NCBI GenBank assembly: GCA_964035795.1 | Contig: OZ038321.1 | Coordinates: 21,020,283 to 21,084,282 of the forward strand | DNA: 64,000 nucleotides | Source: Pterobdella sp. o SKG-2022 | Lineage: Eukaryota > Annelida > Clitellata > Hirudinida > Piscicolidae | Reading direction: 5' to 3' | Part shown: positions 43,369-54,697 of the stretch, in pieces | Layout: every line of letters begins with the position of its first letter | How positions within the stretch are numbered: the first letter of the stretch is position 1 | Program-made: the position numbers and the translations under genes | Notes under the pieces: generated by a model | What the model was told of the DNA's origin: nothing | The model's database searches: none | The model's input: only the letters and a program-made list of their open reading frames with translations

Positions 43369-44035
43369 TCACACTTTCATGGTTGCGTCTTCTTGTGCCT
43401 TGCCAGCTTTGCAGGACATGGTAAAGCTCAGGTAATTACCTCTGACAATCGCAATCGACAAGCGTTGAAAAAGCCAACTTGTCTCCTTCATTTTGTTTCC
43501 CAGTTCCAGTAAGAAACTTTTACTGACTGGGCCAAAAACCCCAGAAGTCTCAACTGCTACAAGAGTGAACAAATAACGGGGCTGAAGAAATGCGTATTTG
43601 ACGATTTTCTAAATCTCCGCATTACGAGCAAAAGAGCCTGAAGAGACTGCCGAATTGAGAGATGCGGATGAAGAAAACGTGCCCATACATGTGGCATCCC
43701 AAGTCAAGGACTTTCCTTCTTTTTAGGGTCGCCTTGTTGAATTCCAGTTTGGAATTAGATTATGTCTGAACAAAATAGAAGGTCACTCGGTGTAACGTAT
43801 GCATGGTGGGCAAGCTGATAAAGTGTAGGGGCTCTCAGAAAACAAGCTTTTAGAAAATAATCACGCCGAATAGTGTTAAACGCGTTTTTCGTGTCAAGTT
43901 TGACGAGAATCATCCCATTTTTTGCGTTAGCACGGAAAAATATCACGTTTCAGAAATAGGAAACGGACAGTGTGGGCCGCAGCTTCGCAACCTCCTGGCA
44001 CACCAACACCCAGTTGAACTGGAGATTATTAGTCT
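43369..44035 (-). mobile_element. Internally deleted LINE fragment
   Basis: Read on the minus strand from about 44035. The block near IQLGVGVPGGCEAAAHTVRF and then VKLDTKNAFNTIRRDYFLKA is the reverse-transcriptase region ahead of and including the F/Y-x-x-A-F-N site. It runs through HHAYVTPSDLLF to SGIQQGDP (about 43740), but the Y-x-D-D catalytic part that should follow is missing. Instead the sequence continues at once with LTWDATCMGTFSSSASLNS and ends with VAVETSGVFGPVSKSFLLEL and WLFQRLSIAIVRGN, which are the C-terminal domain of such elements. Some 300 or more residues are therefore deleted at about 43730. One stop and at least one frameshift are present. It is a different family from the LINE at 39.7-41.8 kb. 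Confidence 0.8.
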
Positions 44036-44330
44036 TGTATCAAAACAACTCAAATCACTCACTAATGATTTTTATGCTTATTTATAAAATACTGAAGCTT
44101 CCTTTGACGAAAATATATAGAAAAGTTGAGAAAAAATTTCATGTAGAACATAACTGTCAATTTGTATTTCAATCGTATTCTTAATTTCTAACTCAAAAAT
44201 CGTTTGACTCGTATTTGTTGTCTTTTAATGAGTTATTTTCAAATTTGTTAAATTAATTATAAAATAAATTTAGATTATCAATAATTAGTAATAATTATAT
44301 CATATAACTTCTTTAAAAAAGTAATTCATT

Positions 44331-44455
44331 GGAGTACTGAATTATTCCATCTTCGAACACCGGTTTCAGCAACATCGGTTGAACAGATGTTTTTGAATTC
44401 AAGGAGTTCAGAAAATCCAATCTCAAAAAATTTTTTTAATCATGGATTCAAGTTT
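44331..44455 (+). pseudogene. Possible hAT transposase C-terminal remnant
   Basis: One open stretch reads WSTELFHLRTPVSATSVEQM followed by FLNSRSS. The spacing of Trp, the P-x-S-A-T-S-x-E-x-x-F core and the following Ser resembles the dimerisation domain at the C-terminus of hAT transposases. No catalytic part is visible upstream and the next residues are Phe/Ile-rich and noncoding-looking. The match is short, so chance is possible. Confidence 0.35.
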
Positions 44456-45363
44456 ATCCGTTTTTTATTTCTAATACTTTTTATGGTTTTTAGCCACCTG
44501 TCTATCGAAAATAAATGCTTTCGAAGTTGTTCTCAAAAAAAATCATTTGTGCTTGATTTTATCACTTACATTGGCTACAGCTATGTCGATTTATTGGCCC
44601 ACAGATAATCTCAACCCCTCAGACTGGGTTGCAAAAGTTGATTAAACAAAAAACTCATAAAAATGAGATCGATTGAAGTTAGAATGATTCGAAAATTTTA
44701 AGTTTTTGCAGTTCGTATTTTCTCTTTTGCTTCATTTTCAAATTATTAAAGATGATAGTAGAAGATATTTTATGCAAAATAATTATAATTGTTGAATTCT
44801 CATTAACTGTAAGGTTCTTTCCTAATTTTTTAAAGAGTGTTTGAATATTTTATATTGACCACACTCATCATTGTATTTTGAATCGTAAAATTTCTCATGT
44901 TTACTCTTTGTTGAATTGGACACTGTCAGAATTGTCGCAACTCTAGCAATTAAAGCAAGCCAGGTATGCATGGTTGATGATAAAGAGAAAATAATGAGAT
45001 GCGATTGAATAGTCGTTTGCCAATTAGAATATATAAAGAACTTAAGTCTGCTATGAAGATTTTATAAATAGATAATAGATTTTTTACTACTATTTCGTTA
45101 TTTATAGGCTTTTCTTTAAATTTATTTCGAACTTTTCAGAAACTCATTTCAAGTTTGCCTTAAAAAATTATTTTAAATCTATAAAAGCATTTACAAAATA
45201 TTAATAGGCGCTGATTAGAGTATAATTGAGCTAGAGTCAGGTTGAACACTACATTGAACTGCTTCGTCCTTTCTCCACCAGACGCACCCCTTTTTTGAGT
45301 ACAAACTTTTCTCCTTTCAATCCTTTGTGTAAAAAATTGGATAAAATTCATTTTAAATACAAT
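44456..45363. other. Intergenic, no gene seen
   Basis: AT-rich. A minus-strand AATAAA at 45121-45126 may be the poly(A) signal of the C20orf27-like gene, 240 bases beyond its stop. Confidence 0.4.
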
Positions 45364-45892
45364 TTAGTCACTTTTGGAATCACCTATGACTTTTGCTGTT
45401 AATTCGATGGCAAACTTTTTGTTTTTATTCGAATAGAACTGCAATGTGCTAAGGTAAGAACCTTCTTTGTTCGTGCTTATTGTGAATACAATCAAATGGC
45501 ATCTTTCTGTTGAATTTATAAATAACGTTGTAATAAAATTATAAAATAATTATTGATTAATCCGTGATAGTCGTATAAAAAACTTTCAAAAAATTTTCAC
45601 AAATTTTTTTGGTGTTCTAATGATAAAAATCTCAAGAATAGATTTCAGAATAGAAACACAAAGATGCCATACCTTTAGGTATCAAGGAAAAACTTGCTAA
45701 ACGAATATCTTTCAAATTTTCACTCAGCTTCCATTCTTCATCCGCCATGTCTCTGACTTTTGCTTCGATTTTGTATATACATTTGTTTTTTAAATAACCA
45801 ATATTTAGAAAGCCTTTTTTGTTTTCTACTAGAACATCAAGATAGGACTCTTCCCTCAAACTCTTTTCCACATCTTCATCCCGGAAAGAAAC
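45364..45892 (-). CDS. C20orf27-like protein, last two exons (5' part not found)
   Basis: Exons in coding order: 45892-45673 and 45506-45364 (stop). The junction agrees in phase (AAAG|GT, then AG|AA), giving 120 residues. The first exon reads VSFRDEDVEKSLREES, LVENKKGFLNIGYLKNKCIY and KIEAKVRDMADEEW. The second reads HLIVFTISTNKEGSYLSTLQ, then KKFAIELTAKVIGDSKSD. The pattern of beta strands (FLxIGYLKxxxxYxIxAxV; NKEGxxxxxLQF; FAIELTAKV) matches the small vertebrate protein C20orf27, whose function is not established. The first exon begins in phase 0 after an AG, so an upstream exon with the start codon is required. One candidate near 46.15-46.2 kb on the minus strand (MHNPSVWHKCPFYF before GTAACT) fits in phase but looks weak. 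Confidence 0.65.
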
Positions 45893-47066
45893 CTTTTGAG
45901 CTATCAGTTTGAAAATTAAAATAGTTTATTGAACTTCATCACTAAATACAAAATATTTCAAAAAGTTTTTTCGTTTCAAATATTAATGGTAGGTTTAAAA
46001 ATTCGAATTAAAATAAATGATCGAATTAATAGATTTTCGGATTTTTTCAAGCTAATAAATACAAAGAACTACCGAAAATTATTAGTTCTATTTAAAAGTA
46101 GCAAGGTTTTCGAGACAAGTACCACATTTTTGCGTACGTGAATAAAGTTACCAAAGACAAAAAGTAAAATGGACACTTATGCCAGACAGACGGGTTATGC
46201 ATGCTTCTAATAATCCCACGTTTAAGTATTCATCAAAAAGCATCTGAAGATCTGAGAAAATATACTGAAAATTTGTTCCATTAAAAATTATAATTCCAAA
46301 ATGTCTTCAATACTTTTGAAGCTTATTATTATTCAGAAATGGGATGGCATGGTGGCAGTTTCCTTTTAACTGAGCTTTTTCCATATTATTTTGTGCATAT
46401 ACCCCATTGGCTTTTAACTTCATTGCAAAGTTTCATTTTTATTGAAACGCTTCAAAACTTTTTGAATGAAACAATTTAGCTTTGAAAAATTTTTAAGTTA
46501 ATTTTTGTAGCGCTTCGAAAAGCGCTTTTAAAAATACTCAAAAAATAAACTATGATCTTTTGAGGGTCTAAATTGATGTGATTTGAAATGAAAACTAGAT
46601 TTTTGATCATAACACATACATCGCTTGGGACTTTTAGACATTTCTCATTAAGGTTTCATCTAAACAAAAAAACGTCGAGACTAAAAGTAGAAAAATACGC
46701 TAAAACTTCAATTTACAGAATGTTTTTGCAACAACATTCCCAATGAAATTTCAACTGCTAAGATAATCGATAAAACCCCTCTAATAATTCATATTATTAT
46801 GATAAAATTGTATCTATTGTTGAACAATAAGTTTTTTTAAAAAAATTTTTATAACTTAAAAAAGTTATATGTAAACAACAAACAAATGCGTTTATATTTA
46901 ACCCATTTCAGTTTTTGTACTGCCATTTTTTTAAACTTTCAAAAAGACTCCTTCATAGAATGAAATCACAAACTATCATCATAGTTGTTTTTCTGGAATT
47001 TTGGAATTTAAATTATCGTGCAAATTTTCTTTGCAGCATAACAGACTTAACTCTGGTTCTGTAAAG
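45893..47066. other. Region between divergent genes
   Basis: No firm gene. It should contain the missing first exon of the minus-strand C20orf27-like gene and the promoter of the abLIM-like gene. Confidence 0.4.
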
Positions 47067-50000
47067 ATGGCAAATGGAATAAAAGAAAGAGATGGTGATT
47101 GTTGCTTTGTTAAATGTAGATTCGTACATAATATATATTTAAACTTCAACTCTTTCAAGTGAAACTATTTTTTTCATTATTTTTTTTTCTTGATAAAAGC
47201 CAAACTATTTTTCCAGTCGTTTTGCTCCTAAAGCTCCATTTAAGTTTTCAACTAACTACAAACTAACTTAATACTTTGAAAAATTAACTTTTCATCAGTT
47301 AAAGAATGAATAACTATTGTTTATTGAAGGAAATTTAAATTTATTCTGAATAATGCAATATATTCCAATTTTTAGTACTTTGTGTATCTCAATCGATGTA
47401 ATTTCATTAGATTTTTACACACAGAAAGCTGGAAGCATTATATTAATATAAATATCTTAATTAATATTTATTAGTTACTAATGTAACTTATGATGTTCAC
47501 CAATGAGTTTCCGAGTATGACCATAGTATCAAGAAAAACAGTTATTAATTAACAGCTAATATAAGCTAAAAATATATAATAATATTAATTAGTTAAAGAA
47601 GTTCCAAGCGGCAAAGCATTTGTGTCTCTGTATCAAGTTGGACCAATCATAGGCTTTGTTAGTAGAAAAATTTGTTTTTTTTTTCTTGAAAATATTCATG
47701 TATCAGAATTTTTAAATATTCACGTATTGTACAAAAAGCTTTGTTAGTTGATAAATGTTAGTTTTTTTTTTCCATAAAACTTCTTTAATGTATCAGAATG
47801 TTCTTAAAATTTTCTTAAATATAGTGTTCTTAAAAGTGAAATAGATATTTTTTTTCAAATAACAAAAAAAATAGTTTTACTCAGATACAAATGTAAAAAA
47901 AATGATGATTTCAGACTTTCACAATTTTATTGAAGTTCTATGATTGGTTCATCAACTATAAGCTCGCGTCTAAAGCTAATCGATATTTTTAATGTGTCTT
48001 TTGAAAAAGTTTATTTCTGAAACGTGTTTCCGTTTTTTTTAAGTTTGTATACTTGAAAATGTGAGTTCAACTTACGAAAAACTTCGTGTTATTTATTTAA
48101 TAAAAGCTTCTGATTAAGTCTTTTTTTAGCTTTTTTTCCGTTTGTAAAAAATTAACAAGGACTTGATGTACTCGGCCGTGTTTTGCCAGAAAAAAAAGCT
48201 TCAAACCTATTTGAAAAAATTTGAAAACTTATTTTTATTTAGTTTTATGTCTACCTTTTATAACGTTAAGCACGTTCATTCTATTTCTGATTTAATTTCT
48301 ATACAAAATTTTCAGAGGCATGGATATAATATGTTCACTATCGCTTTAGGGTTGGCCAGTAAGTTTAGTCAGCATTGAAATGGCTGGCTCATCTTTCAAA
48401 AAATTTTTTCCATCTTCGAGATAAATTGGGAGTAATCAATAAGAAACACTGGCCAGATTAATGATGTTGGTAACTGATGCACAGAGCCACGAAAGTGTTT
48501 TGTGTCGTATCTTTCAAAATGGCTTTATTTTCAAAGCAACTATGAATTATAATATAAAACTGTGGATTCTTGATTTAAGAAGTTTAACACGCTTATCATG
48601 CTAGTAAATGATATTTATCAACAAACTCAACATGGATTATTATTTTCAGAAAAATTTTCAAAACCAATAATAAAATTATTATATGTTTTCAGGTTAAATT
48701 TTTTCAATTTTTTTCAATTACATTTAGTCGTATCGTGGAAAAATTTTCCAATTTTTCTTCTTTAATATATTCTTGCAGAATTAAAAATCTCTATCGTATC
48801 TTGGAAAGATTTTCGATTCTTTGTTCTTTATTATATTCTTGCAGAATTAAAGATCTCTAGGTTTTTCCAGATTAAAGATTTTTATAATTTCTTCATTTCA
48901 AAAATGGGTAATATTTTCATAAGATTTCGAAGTTAAAAAATTCAAATTATTGTTACTAGTTAAATTTTATATATATCATATATATAGATACCATTATAAA
49001 ATATAAGTTACAAGAAAAATTGTAGAAGTTTAAATAATTAAGTTTTGCAAAATATTTTAAACTCCATTATAAATTGATTTTCCATATTTCAGTAAAACTT
49101 AATTGCCGGCGTTGTGAGAAATCATGCAAAGAAAAGGTTGTTAAGCACAAAGATGAATACTACCATCTCAAATGTTTCAAATGCTATGGTATATATTATT
49201 TTTAAAACTTGAAACATGATAATAAAATTTATTAACTGCATAGAATGTGATGAGCATTTGCAAATGGATGGGTTTTTTCAAGGAAGGGATCAAAATCTTT
49301 ACTGTGAAGTTGATTATTTCAAGTAATTAAAAAACTGATGATAAATTTAAAATTAATTCAGAGAGATATGAAAATAATTTTCATTTTAGTTGAAATATTA
49401 GTAATTCATGATTTGTTATACAAAGGTTGTTCACAAAGAAGTGTGGTAGATGTGAAGGAGGATTAGAAGGAGAGGTTTTTAGTGCTCTTGACAAAATTTT
49501 TCACAAGAAATGTTTTGTGTGTTCTTTATGCTGGTGAATAATGCTTTCCAGTTTAATTAGCACAAGGTTTTTACTTAGTATTATAATATTTGTGCATTAT
49601 ATTGAATAATTGAAAGCAAAGAATTTCAAGAAGAAGAGAAAATAACAGCAGCTGGGGATGAATATATGTGTTCTGATTGTTTTGATATACCTATTGATGA
49701 GAAAACTGCAAATGGTCAGTTATTTATTTTTTTGAGGGAAACAGACACATTCATTAATTCATTTCACTAAGCTTTTCATGAGACAAACTTACATTATCAA
49801 GTAATAAAAAACAAAGCTCAGTGGATTAATTCAATAAATATATTTTGTTTGTCTTTCTCAAAATTTTGTTTAGGCTATTCTATGTTATCATTAGTTTTTA
49901 TTTTTTTATATAACTTGAAAAAATTCAAGTTGTCAAATTTAAAATTAATATGGCTTATTAACATATTTTTCATATGTATTCTTTAGAAGTTTATAGTTTT

Positions 50001-52631
50001 TTAATATTTTCAGCATCACAAACTGATTTTTCTAAAGAAACCAATGGAAAAAACGTTAGATTTTTCTTTACAAATTCCGCAAAGTACTTCTTAAATAAAT
50101 TTCAAGCAATGCTTTCAGGTTGAACGTAATATTACTGATAAAGAGCCCAACTTTGGAAAATTTTACAAAAAATCTTATCTTTCTTATGACGACCGACCAA
50201 TAAGACGCGGCTTAAGCATCAATGCTACGGAACCTTCTCCCAAGCACTACCATAGACCCAGTAATATGTTGATAATGCTTTTTTATGAATACTTTTGACG
50301 GACATACTTATGGTTGTGTGATTAGTTGAACAATACTTTAACCCATGCTTTTAAACAGACAATTTCAGTTATACTCAAGTTGAAAAAGATTTTGTGAAGA
50401 GACCAAAACGAGGTATCTGCATCAGTGTTACAATGCTTTAATTTCTAATAATACGGCTTAAAATTTTCAGAGTCAAGTGTTTACTTGAATAACTTGGGTG
50501 AGAGTTTATTATGTTTTTCTGTATTCATAAAAAATAATTATGTTCTTTCTACAATATTTTTAAATACAACTACCCTCATAAACGCTTACACACACACATA
50601 TATAACATGCATCCGAAAGAGAAGGAAATGGATAAAGTAGTGACAAGGACGTCGAAAGAGAGAGGAGTGGAGAAAGTTTTAATGGGGCTGGATAACAAGG
50701 AAGCTGTTAGACTGGCTAGGTTGCCAGATGGACGTTTGAAAGTTAAAATTGATTCCAAAGGGTATAATGAAGGAATCGAAAAAGGAGGTTTGGTGTGGTT
50801 TAGTGAATTTTTTGTATTTTTTTCTTCATTTTGAATTATTTTTTTCACTATAAATGATATAATTATTGTTATTTTAATAGTCTTGGGCATTGACTTTGAA
50901 TTGCGCCAAAAACTAGTTCCAATCGTTAAAGGCCGCTAATTTTTTATAAGTTGGATATCAGTAGACTGTGAGAAGGTATGGACAAACTGATATTAGAATA
51001 CCTTTGTCATTTACTTAAGCATATGATCCTAGTTGACAACGGCAAGTGAACTGTTGGAACAACGAATCTTGAATTTGATAGTTCTAAGTTAGGTGTTAGG
51101 GCTGGTACAAGTTTTTCATAAATATAACAGCTTATTCTAGACATTACGATATAATTAGTATTGATAATCTATGCCGACCGCTGTGTACCCAAGTTATGCA
51201 ACATGTCCAGCAGTATAATTTAATATTGTTGGGATAATTTTTTGGTTCGGAGTTTCAATATATAAATACTTTTTATAACAATCCAGTTAAGTTTATGATT
51301 TTTTGTTCTAAAGATTTTGAAGATAAAGAAAAAACACAGAAAATTGATAAAGTTGGTAAGAAAAGTGAAGATGAAGATAACGATGTTGAAATAGATTTGG
51401 TAACAGGTCTGAAGGTTAGAGAAATATTTAAATTGAAATTTAAGTTAACTTTCGCTAAACAATACTTGCTTACTAAGAAATTTCTGCCTAATTTTATATT
51501 TGTACAGAGTAACTAACAGGATTTAAGTATAAGCCTACAAACATTATGATAAATTTAAACGAAATGATTTATAAGTTTATTATGGCAAATCTCTTTCAAT
51601 TTACTGGAAATTATCTTTAAGTGATTTTTCAATTATTTCGATGTAAATTGAAAAGCTTGGTAAATTAACTATTAAACTATTGTCTTTATATCTTCTTCAA
51701 CTAGTTTTCAAAGCGTGAAAATATTCTGATTAAGCTATAAATCCAAATATTCGAATGTTTAACTAACTTACTAGATTAAAAACGCTATAAGAAATTTTTA
51801 TTTCATTTTATTGATATAAATGACCGTATCATCAGCGAATGAAGGTGAACCCCGCATTACGAATATATGGAACCACATGCAACTTGAGTCCTTCTTTAGT
51901 TGAACTCTTCAAACAATCTCCATCATTCCAAGTTTCACTTTTCAATATTTCATATTTTAGATTATTTTAATTAGTTTAATGCCGTGTTAATTTGAGAATA
52001 AGCACCTGTTTCACAGTTTGTTTTCGCTAAATTAAGTTTGTAACATGCGCATTGAAATATACGTAAAAGCCTTTTATAAATACATTACCTTGCATTTATA
52101 GGACTTTAACTTCTAGTCTAATCTCTTCATAGGTATATTCCTACAATGAACTAACGTTGACCAACTTCAAACTGCCATATGGTGTTGAAAAAGACTCTAT
52201 AGAGGTATGTAATGTAATGCGGTATTTATAAAGCGCTATTCCTTATAGATCAAAGCGCTTACTACAAATTTAATGTAGCGAAAACACACTGTGGAACCGT
52301 GTGCTAATGGTTGGCCCACGCGGGATTGAGCCCGGTAGCTTTTAGATAATTAGTCTAATGCTCAACCATTGAGCTATAAGGGCCGACAGGTATGTCTAAA
52401 ACTTTTTCATTAAACCATAATAATAACTCTGATTTATAATTTTATAAGCTTTAGCAGGATGCAGGTCATAATTATTATACTAATGGAATGTTATTTTTAA
52501 TTAATGTTTTTTCAAAGAAACATTTGTCTGACGAAGAGTTCGTGCGTTTGTTCAAAATGGGTAGAAGTAAGTTTTATGAATTGCCCGAGTGGAGAAGAAA
52601 CGATATGAAGAGAAAATTTAAGCTTTTTTGA
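47067..52631 (+). CDS. abLIM/UNC-115-like actin-binding LIM protein with villin headpiece
   Basis: Exons: 47067-47094 (inferred start), 49093-49188, 49244-49322, 49426-49533, 49617-49714, 50014-50054, 50119-50260, 50359-50412, 50471-50497, 50620-50787, 51314-51414, 52133-52204, 52518-52631. Phases agree throughout; 375 residues. LIM 1 is CRRCEKSCKEKVVKHKDEYY, HLKCFKCYECDEHL, YCEVDYF. LIM 2 is KCGRCEGGLEGEVFSAL, FHKKCFVCSLC, YMCSDCF; the zinc Cys/His ligands are present. A basic, phospho-rich linker follows (PSPKHYHRP, KRPKRESSVYL). The end is a villin headpiece: VYSYNELTLTNFKLPYGV, KHLSDEEFVRLFKMG, LPEWRRNDMKRKFKLF. The headpiece binds F-actin; such proteins guide axons and anchor muscle actin. 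Human abLIM has four LIM domains and UNC-115 three, so this one is short. The start exon rests on frame fit alone. Confidence 0.88.
50885..51230 (+). repeat. SINE-like dispersed repeat, copy B, in an abLIM intron
   Basis: This is the partner of the element at 33775-34112, in the same orientation, and also inside an intron of a plus-strand gene. Shared blocks in order are GCGCCAAAAACTAGTTCCAA (GCACCAAAGACAGCGTTTCC in copy A), ATCAGTAGACTGTGAGAAGG, GGACAAACTGATAT, TTGACAACGGCAAG, GAACTG, CGCTGTGTACCC and CCAGCAGTATAAT. It is more diverged and shorter in the middle than copy A, and the 3' hairpin is partly broken. Confidence 0.65.
52312..52384 (-). tRNA. tRNA-Ile(AAT)-like sequence, probably pseudogene or SINE head
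   Basis: On the minus strand 73 bases fold much like a tRNA: GGCCCTT acceptor against GTGGGCC, D arm AGCTC/GAGC with loop AATGGTT, and anticodon stem TTAGA/TCTAA around the loop CTAATTA (anticodon AAT, isoleucine). It ends in discriminator A. Box A (TAGCTCAATGGTTGAGC) is excellent. The T arm is poor: GGGCTCAATCCC has a changed box B and seems to lack a base, and the acceptor has a T-T mismatch. It lies in the last intron of the abLIM gene, on the opposite strand. A tRNA pseudogene or tRNA-derived SINE is more likely than a working gene. Confidence 0.5.
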
Positions 52632-52943
52632 AAGCTTTTGGATTAATTTCCACCATCAAATATGAATGTGCTGAAATCTCAATCAATTTTTCATGATTTT
52701 CATTGTTGTATCGCTTTTCACCACTGTGTTTGCTGTTGGCATTCCATGTATCCATTTGCATCTAGTCATAGATATTACGTGCTTATAATCATTATTTTCA
52801 TTGTCGTAAATTATATTGAAATGCATCTAGATGAATCTTGTTTTATGAAAGTTTTGTTTTTTTTCTGTGATATTTTTAAATTTTATATTACGTTTATTTC
52901 ATTCTTTTTCTAATAACATCCCAGTCTGATATTTTTATATTTC

Positions 52944-52949
52944 AATAAA
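52944..52949 (+). promoter_or_regulatory. Poly(A) signal, probably of the abLIM-like gene
   Basis: AATAAA lies 312 bases after the abLIM stop and only 38 bases before the start codon of uS7m. No better signal is obvious in between. If it is used, the two same-strand transcripts abut. Confidence 0.4.
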
Positions 52950-52987
52950 AGCTTTACATCTCCGGTGTCAACTTTTAAACGTCGAGC

Positions 52988-54655
52988 ATGGGTTCTTTAA
53001 AACATTTTTTAACACTAAATAAAAGTTTTTTATGCCAAGGAATAGAAATCTGGTAATCAAATTCTATAATTTTTCAATTTAATATTTATCATTTTTTCAA
53101 AATATTTTTTAAAAAATCAGCTCATTTCAATGTAACTTTCAACTTTGATTTATTAAAAATCCAAAGTAAAGCACAAGTAAGATTCAGCAAATATAGTGCG
53201 AGATTTCTTGAACCTACGTTCCGCAGAGAAAATTTATCAGAACCGTTGGACGTCTCAGACCCAAGAAATTACCAACCAATAAAAGCTGCAAAAAATGAAC
53301 AAACGTCATTTGCAACATATGATTTTTTAGTGAAGTTTGTATCAAAATTTGTTCATTTTTTCATATTTTCAGAATTTGAGTTTTTTAGTCTGTAAATATA
53401 CTTTTGGTGCATCAAAATAAATTGCAGTTTGGCATGCTTTTATAAAAATATTAATGAAAAAATTTTTTTAATTGTAAATTTTTTATTGATTTTTCAAAAA
53501 TTAAAACATTTTTACTCATTGTTTTTTAGTAAATTAGTGAATACTTTACTGAGAATGGGAAATAAAGACTTGGCCAGATTCATTGTTTTCAAGGTGCAAA
53601 TTTATCATTATTTTTGTAACCCAATTTGCATTTCTGAAAAAATCAATAATATTTATTTAACAAATCTTTTAATCTACTGTATTTTTTCCAACCACAATAA
53701 CCCATATCAATTAACCATCCCACAGACATTTGAGAACATAAAACTCAAACAAATAGAGTATTATAACAATACAGAATCAGAGTTTGAGAAAGAATTGATT
53801 GAAACTGATCCAACAAAGTTGTTTCATAAGGCAGTAGAGAACTGCAAGCCCCTCTTAAACATTGAAAAGATCAAACGAGGAGGGGTCCAGTATCAGGTAT
53901 TTTGGTTTTCATGTATATTGTAGATACTGTAATTATACAGAAGTTTTCACTTACTGTTCCATTCAAATTTTTACATTTAACACTGATATTATCGATTGAT
54001 AATGACTTACTAAGGAAAGTTTTGCTTATAAAAAGTTATGTTGTCAAATATAATTTTGTGAAGTTTCAGTATTTATTTATTTTAAATGATACTTTACTCG
54101 AATTTTTTATTTTTGAATAATTTAGATATATTCATTTTCAATAAAAACTTTGTTATCTATCTAAGTTAAGTTTTACATTCAATAAATGTTATTGTATAGG
54201 TTCCAGTGCCAATGATGCCACACACACAAACTAGATACTCTTTGAAATGGTTGATTGAGTCTGCAAATGAGAAGGACGACAATGAGAGAGTATGGGACCG
54301 ACTGGCAGATGAAATCATTGATGCCTCCAATAATGAGGTTTCTATCTTCTGCTTCCGTGTGATCGAGCGCTTTTGAAGCCAATTTGGATTTTATATTGCG
54401 CGCTGTATGAACTTTAATAATAATAATTTTGATAAATCTTTAAAATAATTCTAATATGATAGTTCTCATTTCGATAAAATTTATATTTGATGCGCTAAAT
54501 AATCAAAACTTATTGTTTTAGAATTTTTTGCAATCAAATTATGAAAAGAATTTTTTAAACTTGTAATCTATTTTCAGGGTAAAAGTATTAGAAAAAAAGA
54601 AGAGTTACACAGATTATGCGAAGCCAATAGAGCTTATGCGCATTTCAGATGGTGA
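52988..54655 (+). CDS. MRPS7: Mitochondrial small-subunit ribosomal protein uS7m
   Basis: Six exons: 52988-53052, 53167-53334, 53530-53593, 53726-53896, 54200-54337, 54578-54655. Phases agree; 227 residues, near the family's length. The start ([18 protein letters not shown]) is a basic, acidic-poor presequence suitable for import. The S7 domain shows [20 protein letters not shown], then [37 protein letters not shown] (the conserved G-G-x-x-Y-Q-V-P beta hairpin), [11 protein letters not shown], and the C-terminal [20 protein letters not shown] before the final Trp. uS7m binds the 3' domain of mitochondrial small-subunit rRNA in the head of the 28S subunit. The first splice acceptor (ATCCAAAG|T at 53166) is weak but is the only one that keeps frame. 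The start lies 356 bases after the abLIM stop. Confidence 0.93.
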
Positions 54656-54691
54656 AATGACATTTATAAAATTTGATTATTATTTTTATAA

Positions 54692-54697
54692 AATAAA
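54692..54697 (+). promoter_or_regulatory. Poly(A) signal of the uS7m gene
   Basis: AATAAA is 37 bases after the stop codon at 54655, a typical distance. Confidence 0.55.

Noticed and set aside
50576..50890. Minus-strand frame of 104 codons opposite an abLIM exon
   Set aside because: The plus strand fits the abLIM gene in phase at both ends; the minus frame is its shadow.
53429..53923. A single 164-codon protein from the continuous open frame at 53.4-53.9 kb
   Set aside because: The frame runs through an intron; only 53530-53593 and 53726-53896 align with ribosomal protein S7 and keep phase with the other exons.
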